Source: a virus. Taken from it: a stretch of 64,000 nucleotides of DNA. This document shows positions 23,097 to 30,969 of the stretch, one piece after another. The stretch lies in IMG/VR virus record IMGVR_UViG_3300035182_002586, positions 124,001 through 188,000 of that record. One strand, given 5' to 3'. The position numbers and the translations under genes were made by a program. Under the pieces are notes generated by a model. It had not been told where the DNA came from. It worked only from the letters and a program-made list of their open reading frames with translations, and made no database searches. Position 1 is the stretch's first letter; every line of letters begins with the position of its first letter.

Positions 23097-23187
23097 GCGT
23101 CCGGATGCCTCGAAAGGCGCGGGGGAGGCTGTGCGTAGCAGCACTACGACCCCCCGAGGAGCGGGTTTGACTCCCGCCTGGACGCAG
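23097..23187 (+). tRNA. tRNA-like RNA with extended, non-standard anticodon region
   Basis: It has an 8-bp acceptor GCGTCCGG/CTGGACGC, a short D-arm GCC/GGC and a T-arm GCGGG-TTTGACT-CCCGC. Where the anticodon arm should be, CGGGGG pairs with CCCCCG around a 25-nt insert containing CGTAG-CAGCA-CTACG. No standard 7-nt anticodon loop exists. Unrecognised; perhaps a tRNA carrying an insert or a regulatory mimic. Confidence 0.5.
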
Positions 23188-23232
23188 GTGTTCACGATGG
23201 ATCGACCCAAGCCTCACTGTGTACAGGGGGGC

Positions 23233-23729
23233 ATGGGAAGAGACTCTGAGGAGAACAAGGGCCGGAACTACCTGGCCAAGACGTTCCAAGCGATCTTCGT
23301 CATCGCCATCGTCAGGTGGGTCTGGCCGTGGGCACTTCCGTACGAGGTCTTCTCGTTCTGGAGCTTCAAGACGCCGCTCATCGACGGGATCCTTGCAGCG
23401 TGGCCCTGCCTCGCGTGGGCGGTCGTCATCCAGACGCTCCTGGAGCTACTGCGGGGCCAGGGCTCGCTCTTCGAACGCTTCTACCGCCCCTCGGGCCACG
23501 AGATCCTGGTCAAGGGGTTCTGGATCAGCCTGTGGGCGGGCATCTCCGAGGAGATCTGCTTCCGCTGACTCCTCTTCCTCGAAGCCATCATCAGCGTGAA
23601 GGTCGCCAACTTCCTGCTCTTCGACTGGTTGGGGTGGGGCTTCTTCCGCTGGCTTCAGACTGGCTGCACGGACACTTCCTGGTCGAAGATCGCAAGGTCT
23701 TCGAGTACACACGGAAGCTGGCGAAGTAG
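23233..23729 (+). pseudogene. Broken CPBP-type intramembrane protease
   Basis: Membrane segments lead into GISEEICFR, the EExxxR motif of CPBP (Abi) proteases. The next codon is TGA where family members usually have Gly, and the same frame then continues well (LLFLEAIISVKVANFLLF). A further shift of frame near 23,650 is needed to reach WLHGHFLVEDRKVFEYTRK. Two lesions indicate a pseudogene; a sequencing error or recoding is less likely since the only tRNA-Trp has CCA. Confidence 0.6.
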
Positions 23730-23732
23730 GGT

Positions 23733-24212
23733 CTACAGCTTGTCGGCCTTGTCGATCACGTCCGACCACTTGGGCGGGGGGGCGGCCGTCAGAGTCGGGG
23801 CCGGAACCGCGCTGACCGTGGGGGCAGGCTGGAGCTTCTTGATCGCGACCTTGTGCGTCAAGGGTGACGCGGGTGACGCCGACAGCTTCGGGGCAACGGA
23901 CACAGAGACCGAAGACGCCGGCACGGGGCAGGCGATGGGCTCCTCGACATCGACAACCCCATCGCCGTCACGGTCACGAGCGGCTGCGATGTCGGACCGG
24001 AGCGCGAGAAGCTGCACGTGAAGGGAGGCTTGGTCCTTCTGGAGGTCGGTGATCGACTTGGAGAGCGCTTCGTAGCTCGCCTGTTCGAGCCTCTTGTCGA
24101 GCGCCTTCACGAGCGACGTCGCCGCCGTGACCAGGGCCGTGATGGCCATGACGAGCGAGATGAGCGGTCGCATGCTGGAGAACAGGGAGGGCTTCGTCGT
24201 CGGTTCCGCCAT
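23733..24212 (-). CDS. Membrane-anchored coiled-coil protein
   Basis: A 159-residue protein: an N-terminal hydrophobic segment (PLISLVMAITALVTAATSLV), a coiled coil (residues about 45-85) containing DRDGDGVVDVEEP, an EF-hand-like calcium loop, then a Pro/Ala/Ser-rich tail. It could be a spanin- or holin-accessory-like protein; that is a guess from topology. Confidence 0.6.
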   Translation of the reverse strand: MAEPTTKPSLFSSMRPLISLVMAITALVTAATSLVKALDKRLEQASYEALSKSITDLQKDQASLHVQLLALRSDIAAARDRDGDGVVDVEEPIACPVPASSVSVSVAPKLSASPASPLTHKVAIKKLQPAPTVSAVPAPTLTAAPPPKWSDVIDKADKL

Positions 24213-24245
24213 GTTCTCCAACGGGGCGTAGAAGAAGATTCACCG

Positions 24246-24740
24246 CTACGGGCGGTACGTACCGAACACCCGGTCCCACCCGAACCAGATGATGCCCATG
24301 TTCTTGCGCATGTCCCCGGCATGGTGGATGAAGTGCAGGGCACGGAGACGCTGGAACCAGCGGTAGCGGAGCAGCCAGTGGCACTGGATGTGCGACGCGA
24401 TGTGGATCCAGTCATGCAGGGCGCCTACGAGGATTGCCTCAACCAGGATGACCGGGAAGACGATCCAGGGTACGCCGAGCTGCCACAGCAAGGCGCCATA
24501 CAGCAGGAAGAAGAGGGTGATCGGCGGGATGAAGATGATGGTCGTGTCATCCTTCCCGGCCCACCGGTACTTCTCCGAGAGCAGGTCGTTGGGCGGGTAC
24601 TGCTTGAGGTGGTGATTCATGTGCGAGCGGTAGAGCCGCCCGGCCCACCGCTGATGGACGACCCAATGGGCGACCCACCCTGCAAGCGTGCCGTACAGGA
24701 ACGTACCAAGGATGGCGAGAAGGACTGCAACAACCACCAT
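24246..24740 (-). CDS. Fatty acid hydroxylase / sterol desaturase superfamily protein
   Basis: A 164-residue membrane protein with the three His clusters of the di-iron superfamily: SHMNHHL, HDWIHIASH and HFIHHAGD, interleaved with hydrophobic helices. Such enzymes hydroxylate or desaturate lipids. The ATG at 24,740 is chosen because longer forms overlap the divergent tRNA-Gly. Rare in phages; it may alter host membrane lipids. Confidence 0.8.
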   Translation of the reverse strand: MVVVAVLLAILGTFLYGTLAGWVAHWVVHQRWAGRLYRSHMNHHLKQYPPNDLLSEKYRWAGKDDTTIIFIPPITLFFLLYGALLWQLGVPWIVFPVILVEAILVGALHDWIHIASHIQCHWLLRYRWFQRLRALHFIHHAGDMRKNMGIIWFGWDRVFGTYRP

Positions 24741-24784
24741 GCCCAAGGAGGTCGAAAAGAGCTTCCTTGGGTCGACTGAAACAC

Positions 24785-24856
24785 GCGGGTGATGCCGACT
24801 GGTAAGGCCCCTCGTTGCCAACGAGGTTCATGTGGGTTCGATTCCCATCACCCGCT
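24785..24856 (+). tRNA. tRNA-Gly (GCC), second copy
   Basis: Acceptor GCGGGTG/CACCCGC, loop TTGCCAA, T73; the D-arm differs from the copy at 23,021. Confidence 0.9.
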
Positions 24857-24884
24857 CTAGTCCTCTTGTCCGTCGGCGCACAGT

Positions 24885-25289
24885 ATGCCGACCGCAGCTA
24901 CCACCTACGAGTATTCCGCTACCGTGTCCCGTGTCGTCGACGGGGACACGGTGCACATGGCCCTCACGAAGAACTTCTCCCTCAACATCGACTTCGGGTT
25001 CTTCATCAAGGACACGGTGGTGCTCCAGAAGTCCGCCGACCTGGACTTCCGGCTCGCGGGGATCAACGCCCCGGAGATGCACGGGGCCACGGCCGCTGCG
25101 GGTCTCGCAGCGAAGAACGAGCTGACCCGTCTCCTCGGCCTCGGGCCGCTGCGGGTCGTTACCGGGAAGGCCGACAAGTACGGCCGGTGGCTCGCGACCA
25201 TCTACGTCACCGTCGCGGACGGGACGGAGCTGTGCGTCAACGATGCCATGATCAAGGGCGGGTTCGCTCAGCCCTACATGACAGCTTGA
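24885..25289 (+). CDS. Thermonuclease (SNase)-like nuclease
   Basis: A 134-residue protein with VVDGDTVHM, RLAGINAPEMHG and DKYGRWLATIYV, the ordered motifs of staphylococcal nuclease (calcium-binding Asp, catalytic Arg/Glu). The second catalytic Arg is in DKYGR. No clear signal peptide, so it probably acts in the cytoplasm. It would cut DNA or RNA; host nucleic acid degradation is possible. Confidence 0.85.
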   Translation: MPTAATTYEYSATVSRVVDGDTVHMALTKNFSLNIDFGFFIKDTVVLQKSADLDFRLAGINAPEMHGATAAAGLAAKNELTRLLGLGPLRVVTGKADKYGRWLATIYVTVADGTELCVNDAMIKGGFAQPYMTA

Positions 25290-25307
25290 GGGCTCCGGGC
25301 CCTCCAT

Positions 25308-25381
25308 CCCCTCGTAGCCTAGTGGAACGAGGCACCCGCCTTCGAAGCGGTTCAACGCTGGTTCGATTCCAGCCGAGGGGA
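25308..25381 (+). tRNA. tRNA-Arg (TCG)
   Basis: Acceptor CCCCTCG/CGAGGGG, identical to Arg(CCG) at 22,044. Loop CTTCGAA. Confidence 0.9.
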
Positions 25382-25413
25382 CCGGGCTCTGTTCCTCACG
25401 GGACACCCCTTAT

Positions 25414-25490
25414 CTGGGTGTGGCTCAACCTGGTAGAGCACTCGCTTCGGGAGCGAGGGATTGTGGGTTCAAATCCCGCCACCCAGACCA
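25414..25490 (+). tRNA. tRNA-Pro (CGG), second copy
   Basis: Acceptor CTGGGTG/CACCCAG, loop TTCGGGA, CCA encoded. Confidence 0.9.
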
Positions 25491-25498
25491 TAAGCACA

Positions 25499-25548
25499 GC
25501 GGTGATTATCACCGGCCATCACTGATTATCAGTGATGGGATTGATAAC
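25499..25548 (+). repeat. Twin hairpins sharing a TGATTATCA core
   Basis: CGGTGA-TTA-TCACCG is followed at once by CCATCACTGA-TTA-TCAGTGATGG; the second stem is 10 bp and perfect. The identical TGATTATCA core suggests either a dimer-binding operator or a processing signal between tRNA-Pro and tRNA-Ala. Confidence 0.5.
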
Positions 25549-25619
25549 GGGGTCATCGTCTAAAGGGAAGACACTAGCCTTGCAAGCTGGGAATGGGGGT
25601 TCGATTCCCCCTGACTCCA
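25549..25619 (+). tRNA. tRNA-Ala (TGC)
   Basis: Acceptor GGGGTCA/TGACTCC, loop CTTGCAA, A73. Confidence 0.9.
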
Positions 25620-25627
25620 CTACGTTC

Positions 25628-25700
25628 GCCGTTGAGGCTCCTTAGGAGGGGCGCGACCATGGTAAGGTCGACTCAGTGGGTTCGAATCCCATCAACGGCT
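25628..25700 (+). tRNA. tRNA-Thr (GGT)
   Basis: Acceptor GCCGTTG/CAACGGC, loop ATGGTAA, T73. Confidence 0.9.
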
Positions 25701-25724
25701 CTAGGCGTCCCTCGACGCCTTCAT

Positions 25725-25809
25725 GGAAGGGGAACCGGCAAGGCGTCGGACTCGCTTGGAAAGCGATGTGGTCGCGCAAGCGGCTGGGATTCGAGTTCTC
25801 CCTCTTCCG
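25725..25809 (+). tRNA. tRNA-Ser (GGA)
   Basis: Acceptor GGAAGGG/CTCTTCC, loop TTGGAAA, long variable arm, G73. Confidence 0.87.
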
Positions 25810-25822
25810 CCGTGGAAACTTT

Positions 25823-25907
25823 GGAGAGTGAACCAGTCGGTGGGACTGGCCCCGGTTGCTACCCGGTGGGTACCGCAAGGTATGGTGATCGTGCCGCCCT
25901 CTCTCCG
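25823..25907 (+). tRNA. tRNA-Ser (GCT), odd T-arm
   Basis: Acceptor GGAGAGT/TCTCTCC, loop TTGCTAC, long variable arm with TACC/GGTA. The T-arm GGTG-ATCGTGC-CGCC has a non-standard loop lacking TTCRA. Confidence 0.75.
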
Positions 25908-25934
25908 CTACTCCTTTGATACCTACAGGGTTCT

Positions 25935-26456
25935 GTGAAGACCTGTACAAAATGCGGGGACTCTAAATCTCCTACCATGTTCTACGCGCGGCGCGCCTCT
26001 TGTAAGGAGTGCGACAAGGCCGCTTCCAGAGAACGCTCGAAGTCAGGTCCTCCTAGAACTCGGTCTGCACAAACCAAAGAGAAGAGTAACTGTCGTCTTA
26101 AGCAACGGCGACGCGATCCCAAAGAACGTGCCACTTTCATCTTGAAGGATACTCGTTCTGCCGATCGTCGCAAGGGACTGGAGAACGACCTGACTCGATC
26201 GTTCATCGAGTCAGCGATCTCAAGTGGGTGTGTATACTGCGGTGAGAACGAGCTGAAGATGACTCTCGATCGGATTGACAACACAATCGGACACGTTCAA
26301 ACGAACGTGGTCGCTGCGTGCGTCCGGTGTAACTACATGCGACGAGACATGCCTTACGCAGCGTGGACCCGACTCGTCCCGCTCATCAAACAGCTCCGAG
26401 AAGAGGGGTTGTTTGGCGCTTGGGTGTGCGACTGCGTGACGCGCGGTGGTGTATGA
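25935..26456 (+). CDS. HNH endonuclease with N-terminal zinc ribbon, TLDRIDN type
   Basis: A 173-residue protein from a GTG start. Zinc ribbon KTCTKCGDSKSP...CKEC, basic linker, then nuclease core CVYCGENELKMTLDRIDN and CVRCNYMRRDMPY. A clear paralogue is at 31,950-32,459 (shared TLDRIDNT, CNYIR, MPYEAW). It ends 12 nt before tRNA-Ser(TGA). Confidence 0.85.
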   Translation: MKTCTKCGDSKSPTMFYARRASCKECDKAASRERSKSGPPRTRSAQTKEKSNCRLKQRRRDPKERATFILKDTRSADRRKGLENDLTRSFIESAISSGCVYCGENELKMTLDRIDNTIGHVQTNVVAACVRCNYMRRDMPYAAWTRLVPLIKQLREEGLFGAWVCDCVTRGGV

Positions 26457-26468
26457 ACAGGTAACGTT

Positions 26469-26556
26469 GGAAGCGTGGCCGAGTGGTTCATGGCTTCGGT
26501 TTTGAAAACCGACGACGGTAACACGTCCGGGGGTTCGAATCCCTCCGCTTCCGCCA
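26469..26556 (+). tRNA. tRNA-Ser (TGA)
   Basis: Acceptor GGAAGCG/CGCTTCC, loop TTTGAAA, long variable arm, G73, CCA encoded. Confidence 0.92.
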
Positions 26557-26569
26557 GGTAGACGACAAC

Positions 26570-26643
26570 GCGAGGTGACGGCTTGGAGCCTGGTCTCTCT
26601 CACACGGAGACCGTACGGGGTTCGATCCCCCGACCTCGCACCA
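26570..26643 (+). tRNA. tRNA-Val (CAC)
   Basis: Acceptor GCGAGGT/ACCTCGC, loop CTCACAC, CCA encoded; same short D-arm as Val(GAC). Confidence 0.9.
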
Positions 26644-26644
26644 T

Positions 26645-26727
26645 GGAAGGTGACGCCTCAGTGGTGGGGCACCGGCTTCGAACACCGGAGGTCTGAAAGG
26701 GCAGTGGTTCGACTCCACCTCCTTCCA
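26645..26727 (+). tRNA. tRNA-Ser (CGA)
   Basis: Acceptor GGAAGGT/TCCTTCC with one terminal mismatch, loop TTCGAAC, long variable arm. A73 rather than the usual Ser G73. Confidence 0.82.
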
Positions 26728-26854
26728 CTACGACCCCATTTTCATCTTGGGGTCTCTCTCGCCGGTGTACACAGTACCGGCCGACACGACGCAGTGGACC
26801 CCCAACAGGCACCCCCCTCGGACGCGCAAGCGCCCATCCAAGGTGCCGGGACGA

Positions 26855-28873
26855 ATGAACATGAACGCGAACAACCCCAACGAGAAGCTCGGTCCCGCCG
26901 AGAGGATCATCCAGACGGTCCTCGCCTACTCCGACCACATGGTCCACAACCGCCCGGGCGTCCTCACGAAGGACCCGGGTTCCGCGATCGGCGTCAAGTG
27001 GACGTACGTGACGCACAAGGTCGAGCCGAAGCCGGGCGCTGCTCCGGTCGCGGCCGCGCCGGCTGCCCCGAGGGTCAAGCGTGAGAAGGGCGCCAAGCGC
27101 GACCCGAACGCGCCCAAGGTCCCGAAGGTCAAGCGTCCGCCGATCCCGGACGGCATCAAGGTCGTCTACCAGCTCACGAAGGCGGGCAAGAAGACCATCC
27201 GCACGCGTCTCGGCGTCCTCCAGGACGACGGCAAGACGGTGAAGGCCGACAACGGCGTCACTATCGGCGAGTACCGTCCGGCGGGGCTCTTCCCGGAGGT
27301 CGCGGCCTGGATGTACAAGCAGGTCGCGGACGTCTGGAAGATCGACAACGAGTTCGCGGCGCGGTGGGCAAGCTACGCGTTCGGCCAGGAGCACCGTGAC
27401 CTCAAGGTCATCCTGGCGGCGTTCATGCTCGTCCAGAGCCGCAAGGGCGATCCGGTCCTCGACGGAGGCAAGGTCGCGTTCCTCGACGAGGACTACCGCG
27501 ACGTGGGTGAGGCGATGATGCTCATCCGCGAGAAGGGGCAGAAGGACCTCAACCCGAAGCTCCTGCTCCGCATCCGTGACCTGCTCACGATCCCGGCCGT
27601 CGCCGAGGTCAACCGCGAGCTGGGTTTCGGCCGCAGCGCCCGCAAGCCGTTCTACGGCCGGTGGGAGAAGGCGGTCGAGAAGTGGCTGCGGCACCGCGAG
27701 GAGAACCCGAAGCTCCTCCAGGGCCTCGTGAAGGCGGGCTTCCGCTCGACCGTCATGGAGCTGGCGTGCGCCATCGGTTACAAGCCGGAGACCCCGAAGT
27801 TCTTCGAGATCCTCCGGTGGAAGCAGGCGCAGGCGAAGGATGGGCGCCGGGCCCTCGACATCGGCAAGGCCGTCACGGCTGCCGAGACGTGGGAGGGGTT
27901 CACCGAGCAGCAGATCTGCGAGACGATCGTTCGTACCAAGCCCAACTACAAGCGCGTCATCGGGCTCATCCCGAAGGCCGTGGGGCTCACGCGGGCCATC
28001 GTCGCGGCGACCATCGAGGCTGGCGGGTTCTCGAACAAGGACCTGATCCAGTTCACGCCGACCCTGGAGGAGCTGGGCCTCCTCAACGTGCAGGACGTGC
28101 GTGAGCGGTGGGAGAAGGCGATGCGCGAGGCCGACGACATGCGTGCAGCGAACATCGCGCTGCGCGTCAAGTCCAAGGCGGTCGCGGAGAAGCTCCAGGA
28201 CGCGGCCGATACCGCCATCAAGGCGGCGGTGGCCGAGGTCGTGAAGGGCCTCCGGATCTACGTCGTCGTCGACCGTTCGGGCTCCATGGATGGTGCGATC
28301 GAGGCGGCCAAGAGCCACATCGGACGCTTCCTCCAGGGCTTCCCGGCAGACAAGCTGCACGTCTCCATCTTCAACACCGTGGGCCGCGAGGTGCAGATCA
28401 AGCACGCCTCGGCTGCGGGCGTCGAGAACGCCTTCCGGGGCATCCAGGCGGAGGGTGGGACGAACCATGCGGATGGCGTCAAGGTGCTCTCGAAGTACAA
28501 GCCGGCCGACGACGAGGACGTGCTGATGATCTTCATCGGCGACGAGGAGGACTCGCACCAGCACTTCGTGCCGACGGTCCAGGCTTCTGGACTCCGGCCG
28601 ATGGCCTTCGGCCTCGTGCGTGTCCTCGGTCGGCAGAGTCACGGGCGTGGCATGGCGGTGCGCAACACCGCGCAACTCCTCGGCATCCCGTGCTTCCAGA
28701 TCGACGAGAAGACGTTTGCGGACCCGTACGCGATCCCGCGCACGATCCGCAACCTCGTCGCGGCGACCCCGGTGGGGGCCGTCACGACCGCTGCTCCGCA
28801 GCGTGTCCGTGAGACCCTCGTGGACACGATCCTCAAGACGGACGTGCTCAAGAAGCCGGCCTGGGCCGCCTAG
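26855..28873 (+). CDS. Ro60-like protein (TROVE ring plus vWA domain)
   Basis: A 672-residue protein. The N-terminal about 440 residues are helical, with the TROVE-like progression (RIRDLLTIPAVAEVNRELGF, WEKAVEKWL, GLIPKAVGLTRAIV). The C-terminal von Willebrand A domain has a full metal site: DRSGSM near residue 473, then GGTN and IGDEED. Ro proteins form a ring that holds misfolded small RNAs and Y RNAs, and in bacteria can feed them to exonucleases. A Lys/Pro/Ala-rich N-terminal insert (about 55-100) is extra. The ATG at 26,855 is likely; GGTGTA is about 90 nt upstream. It sits between tRNA blocks and at the head of a ubiquitin-like gene set. Confidence 0.88.
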   Translation: MNMNANNPNEKLGPAERIIQTVLAYSDHMVHNRPGVLTKDPGSAIGVKWTYVTHKVEPKPGAAPVAAAPAAPRVKREKGAKRDPNAPKVPKVKRPPIPDGIKVVYQLTKAGKKTIRTRLGVLQDDGKTVKADNGVTIGEYRPAGLFPEVAAWMYKQVADVWKIDNEFAARWASYAFGQEHRDLKVILAAFMLVQSRKGDPVLDGGKVAFLDEDYRDVGEAMMLIREKGQKDLNPKLLLRIRDLLTIPAVAEVNRELGFGRSARKPFYGRWEKAVEKWLRHREENPKLLQGLVKAGFRSTVMELACAIGYKPETPKFFEILRWKQAQAKDGRRALDIGKAVTAAETWEGFTEQQICETIVRTKPNYKRVIGLIPKAVGLTRAIVAATIEAGGFSNKDLIQFTPTLEELGLLNVQDVRERWEKAMREADDMRAANIALRVKSKAVAEKLQDAADTAIKAAVAEVVKGLRIYVVVDRSGSMDGAIEAAKSHIGRFLQGFPADKLHVSIFNTVGREVQIKHASAAGVENAFRGIQAEGGTNHADGVKVLSKYKPADDEDVLMIFIGDEEDSHQHFVPTVQASGLRPMAFGLVRVLGRQSHGRGMAVRNTAQLLGIPCFQIDEKTFADPYAIPRTIRNLVAATPVGAVTTAAPQRVRETLVDTILKTDVLKKPAWAA

Positions 28874-28874
28874 T

Positions 28875-28910
28875 GGTGTAGTCATCGGGCATGGCGCCCA
28901 CCATGCCCGA
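28875..28910 (+). promoter_or_regulatory. GGTGTA box and hairpin covering the start codons of the next gene
   Basis: GGTGTA at 28,875-28,880 is followed by a near-perfect 13-bp inverted repeat (TCATCGGGCATGG / CCATGCCCGATGA). Both candidate ATGs (28,891 and 28,903) lie inside it, so a folded leader would hide the start. Confidence 0.45.
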
Positions 28911-29211
28911 TGATCCCCACATCTCGTTCTCGTTCGTGAGAATCGACGAAGACCTCGTTCGTCGCGTGGCCGAGCGCTGCGGGGCGAACGAGGCCGACGT
29001 TTGGGCCTACCTCAGGTCCGAATTTCAGCAGGACGACACGCTCCTGCACGCCTTCGAGTACTTCGGGGTCTTCCCCACGGGGAAGCACTACTACGAGCCG
29101 GGGAAACCCCGCCCCGATGATCCGCTTTCGCTGTCGTCGATGGGCTGCCGTGTCGTACACGCGGGCTACCCCAACAGCCTCGACTGCCGGCACACGAAAC
29201 CCACGAGGTAG
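28891..29211 (+). CDS. Hypothetical protein in the Ro60 cluster
   Basis: A 106-residue alpha/beta protein (ISFSFVRIDEDLVRRVAERC, ANEADVWAYLRSEF). No recognised family. It lies between Ro60 and the set of ubiquitin-like-pathway genes in the same direction; the gap to the next gene is 4 nt. Confidence 0.6.
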   Translation: MAPTMPDDPHISFSFVRIDEDLVRRVAERCGANEADVWAYLRSEFQQDDTLLHAFEYFGVFPTGKHYYEPGKPRPDDPLSLSSMGCRVVHAGYPNSLDCRHTKPTR

Positions 29212-29215
29212 GACC

Positions 29216-30214
29216 ATGAGCTGGAAGGACTTGCTACAGACGGAGGGTGAGACCGTCATCGCCCCTTGGGTCGAGGGCAAAGTTCTTCGCTCGGTCGATC
29301 GCACGTGGATGATCGAGGGGCGCCGTCCCCCGGAGCCCGGTTGGCACCGCTTCACCATCACGGCCCGCAAGGCCCGGTGGGAGAAGGCGGTCGACCCGCA
29401 GCCGGAGCTGCTCGTCGATGTCCAGCGTGGCTACCTGGTCGGTGACCGCCTCGTCCGGAACGACGCTCGTGTGGACCCGGACCCCGCGCTCATCACCGAG
29501 CAGTCGGAGCCCATCCATCTCGTCGAGCCCGGACTCGACCGCTTCGTACCCATCATCGCGGGCCGTGGCTTCGAGGACGGGCCCCTGATCTACCAGGGCC
29601 AGGACATGCCCTCGGGCCCCGAGGAGAGCGTCCTCCAGGCGTTCCTGGAGCGCCACATCAGCGTCAACGGCATTCCCGGCGTCACCCCCGCCCTCGACGC
29701 GGCTTTCCGCATGGAGAGCTGGCAGAGGTTGGAGGCCGACCGTCGAAGGGCTGAGATCGAGCGTCGACTCCGCGAGGAGGAAGAGAAGCGGCAGCGCGAA
29801 GAGCGCCGGCAGCAGCTCGTCCAGCAGCTCGGGGACGGTGCGGGACGCCGCCAAATGGCTCTCGTCGACTTCGCGGCCGCTGCTACGGCAGCTCTCGCGG
29901 TTGGAGGCGCGACGTACCTCGACCACCGGCGCTCTGCCGTCCGGGGGGAGATGGTGGTTCGGTTCCGGGTTCAGAACCGGAGCTTCGAGTGCACCTGCGA
30001 GGAGAAGACGCTCGCCATCGTCGACGCGGGTATCTGCCTCATCAACCACAACACCGGCGAGAAGGGCGACACCTACTTCACGCTGGAGTCGCTGCCTGCT
30101 GTCATCGCTGAGGCGGTCCGCAAGCACAAGCTCGTCGTCTTCCGTCATGTCGGGGGTGGTGATCAGCACCACGACGACCACGACGATCGGGATGACGAAG
30201 ACGAGTTCGACTGA
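29216..30214 (+). CDS. Large unknown protein of the Ro60/ubiquitin-like cluster
   Basis: A 332-residue protein. An N-terminal beta-rich domain (GETVIAPWVEGKVLRS...GWHRFTI, about 1-100) is followed by a second domain, a strongly charged coiled coil (about 175-215) and a conserved-looking Cys block FECTCEEKTLAIVDAG near 265-285. The tail is His/Asp-rich and could bind metal. Its place between Ro60 and JAMM suggests an adaptor or E2-like partner, but I see no clear E2 signature. Confidence 0.6.
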   Translation: MSWKDLLQTEGETVIAPWVEGKVLRSVDRTWMIEGRRPPEPGWHRFTITARKARWEKAVDPQPELLVDVQRGYLVGDRLVRNDARVDPDPALITEQSEPIHLVEPGLDRFVPIIAGRGFEDGPLIYQGQDMPSGPEESVLQAFLERHISVNGIPGVTPALDAAFRMESWQRLEADRRRAEIERRLREEEEKRQREERRQQLVQQLGDGAGRRQMALVDFAAAATAALAVGGATYLDHRRSAVRGEMVVRFRVQNRSFECTCEEKTLAIVDAGICLINHNTGEKGDTYFTLESLPAVIAEAVRKHKLVVFRHVGGGDQHHDDHDDRDDEDEFD

Positions 30215-30240
30215 CTCTTCGGTGTAGAAGGAAGCTCGTC

Positions 30241-30648
30241 ATGATGGAAGCAGGCGTCGTCGTCGACATCCACGGAGAGGCCCTCCACTGGCACTTGCCG
30301 GAGGGTCGATCCGGGGGGTCGCTCCCGGACCACGTGGCCAAGCTCCCCGCGTCCGAGGAAGCGTTCCGCAAGGCGAACCTCTGGTACGTCTTCTGGGACA
30401 ACCGGGACAGCATCAAGGGGTTCGCCCACAGCCATCCCGGCGGTGGGGTCCCGGGCCCCTCGTACACGGACGTGACGACCTTCGCCGCTATCGAGGATGC
30501 CCTCGGGCAGCGCCTCGACTGGTGGATCACGAGCGACCAGGCGGTCGTCGTGTGCAGGTGGGCGGGCCCTCATCGGCTCACCTACCAGGTGGAGCGCCTC
30601 GCGGAAGACCCCTCGTGGGTTGCCGAGCTGAGACGCCTCAGCAAGTGA
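30241..30648 (+). CDS. JAMM/MPN metalloprotease (ubiquitin-like protein processing)
   Basis: A 135-residue single-domain protein with the zinc motif HSHPGGGVPGPSYTD (H-x-H-P...S-x-x-D) at about residues 61-75. JAMM enzymes trim the tails of ubiquitin-like proteins or remove them from targets. It is small, as in phage and plasmid systems. GGTGTA lies 14 nt upstream. Neighbours (small candidate modifier, E1-like protein) fit this role. Confidence 0.85.
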   Translation: MMEAGVVVDIHGEALHWHLPEGRSGGSLPDHVAKLPASEEAFRKANLWYVFWDNRDSIKGFAHSHPGGGVPGPSYTDVTTFAAIEDALGQRLDWWITSDQAVVVCRWAGPHRLTYQVERLAEDPSWVAELRRLSK

Positions 30649-30696
30649 CTGGCCTCCGGGCCCAACGAATCAAAGTGGAAGGGAGGGCTAACGCCC

Positions 30697-30957
30697 ATGA
30701 TCAACGCGAACGAAGCAATGGTGAACGTGACGTGGAACCGGCAGAATGGGAACCTCGTGGACCCGGTGCCGCTCGACTCGGCGGATGGCGACGTCCGCCA
30801 GTGGATCACGGAGGCGGTGCGCGCGGGTAGCGTGCCCGGTATCCCGGCCGACGGGGCTGCGGACTTCCACGACTACGTGATCGACCGGTTCGCGCCGACC
30901 GACGCGCGCCCGTACAACCTCATCTCGGTCCGCCCGAAGACCCCCTTCGGCGCGTGA
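30697..30957 (+). CDS. Candidate ubiquitin-like modifier (86 aa)
   Basis: A short protein (MVNVTWNRQNGNLVDPVPLD...) with strand-turn-strand then helix (VRQWITEAVRAG) and later strands, compatible with a beta-grasp fold, ending TPFGA. No di-Gly is encoded, so the tail would need trimming at the single Gly or use another chemistry. Assigned mainly from its position between a JAMM protease and an E1-like protein; inference. Confidence 0.45.
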   Translation: MINANEAMVNVTWNRQNGNLVDPVPLDSADGDVRQWITEAVRAGSVPGIPADGAADFHDYVIDRFAPTDARPYNLISVRPKTPFGA

Positions 30958-30969
30958 GAAGGGAGGCTC

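Noticed and set aside
23097-23187. tRNA-Sec (selC) because of the 8-bp acceptor
   Set aside because: No TCA anticodon, no 6-bp D-stem and no long variable arm in the right place.
23566-23568. TGA as a recoded codon in the CPBP gene
   Set aside because: Other genes end at TGA, the only tRNA-Trp has CCA, no tRNA with TCA was found, and the gene has a second lesion.
26600-28885. A 761-codon minus-strand ORF
   Set aside because: Antisense to the Ro60 gene with shadow composition; it also runs through tRNA-Ser and tRNA-Val.
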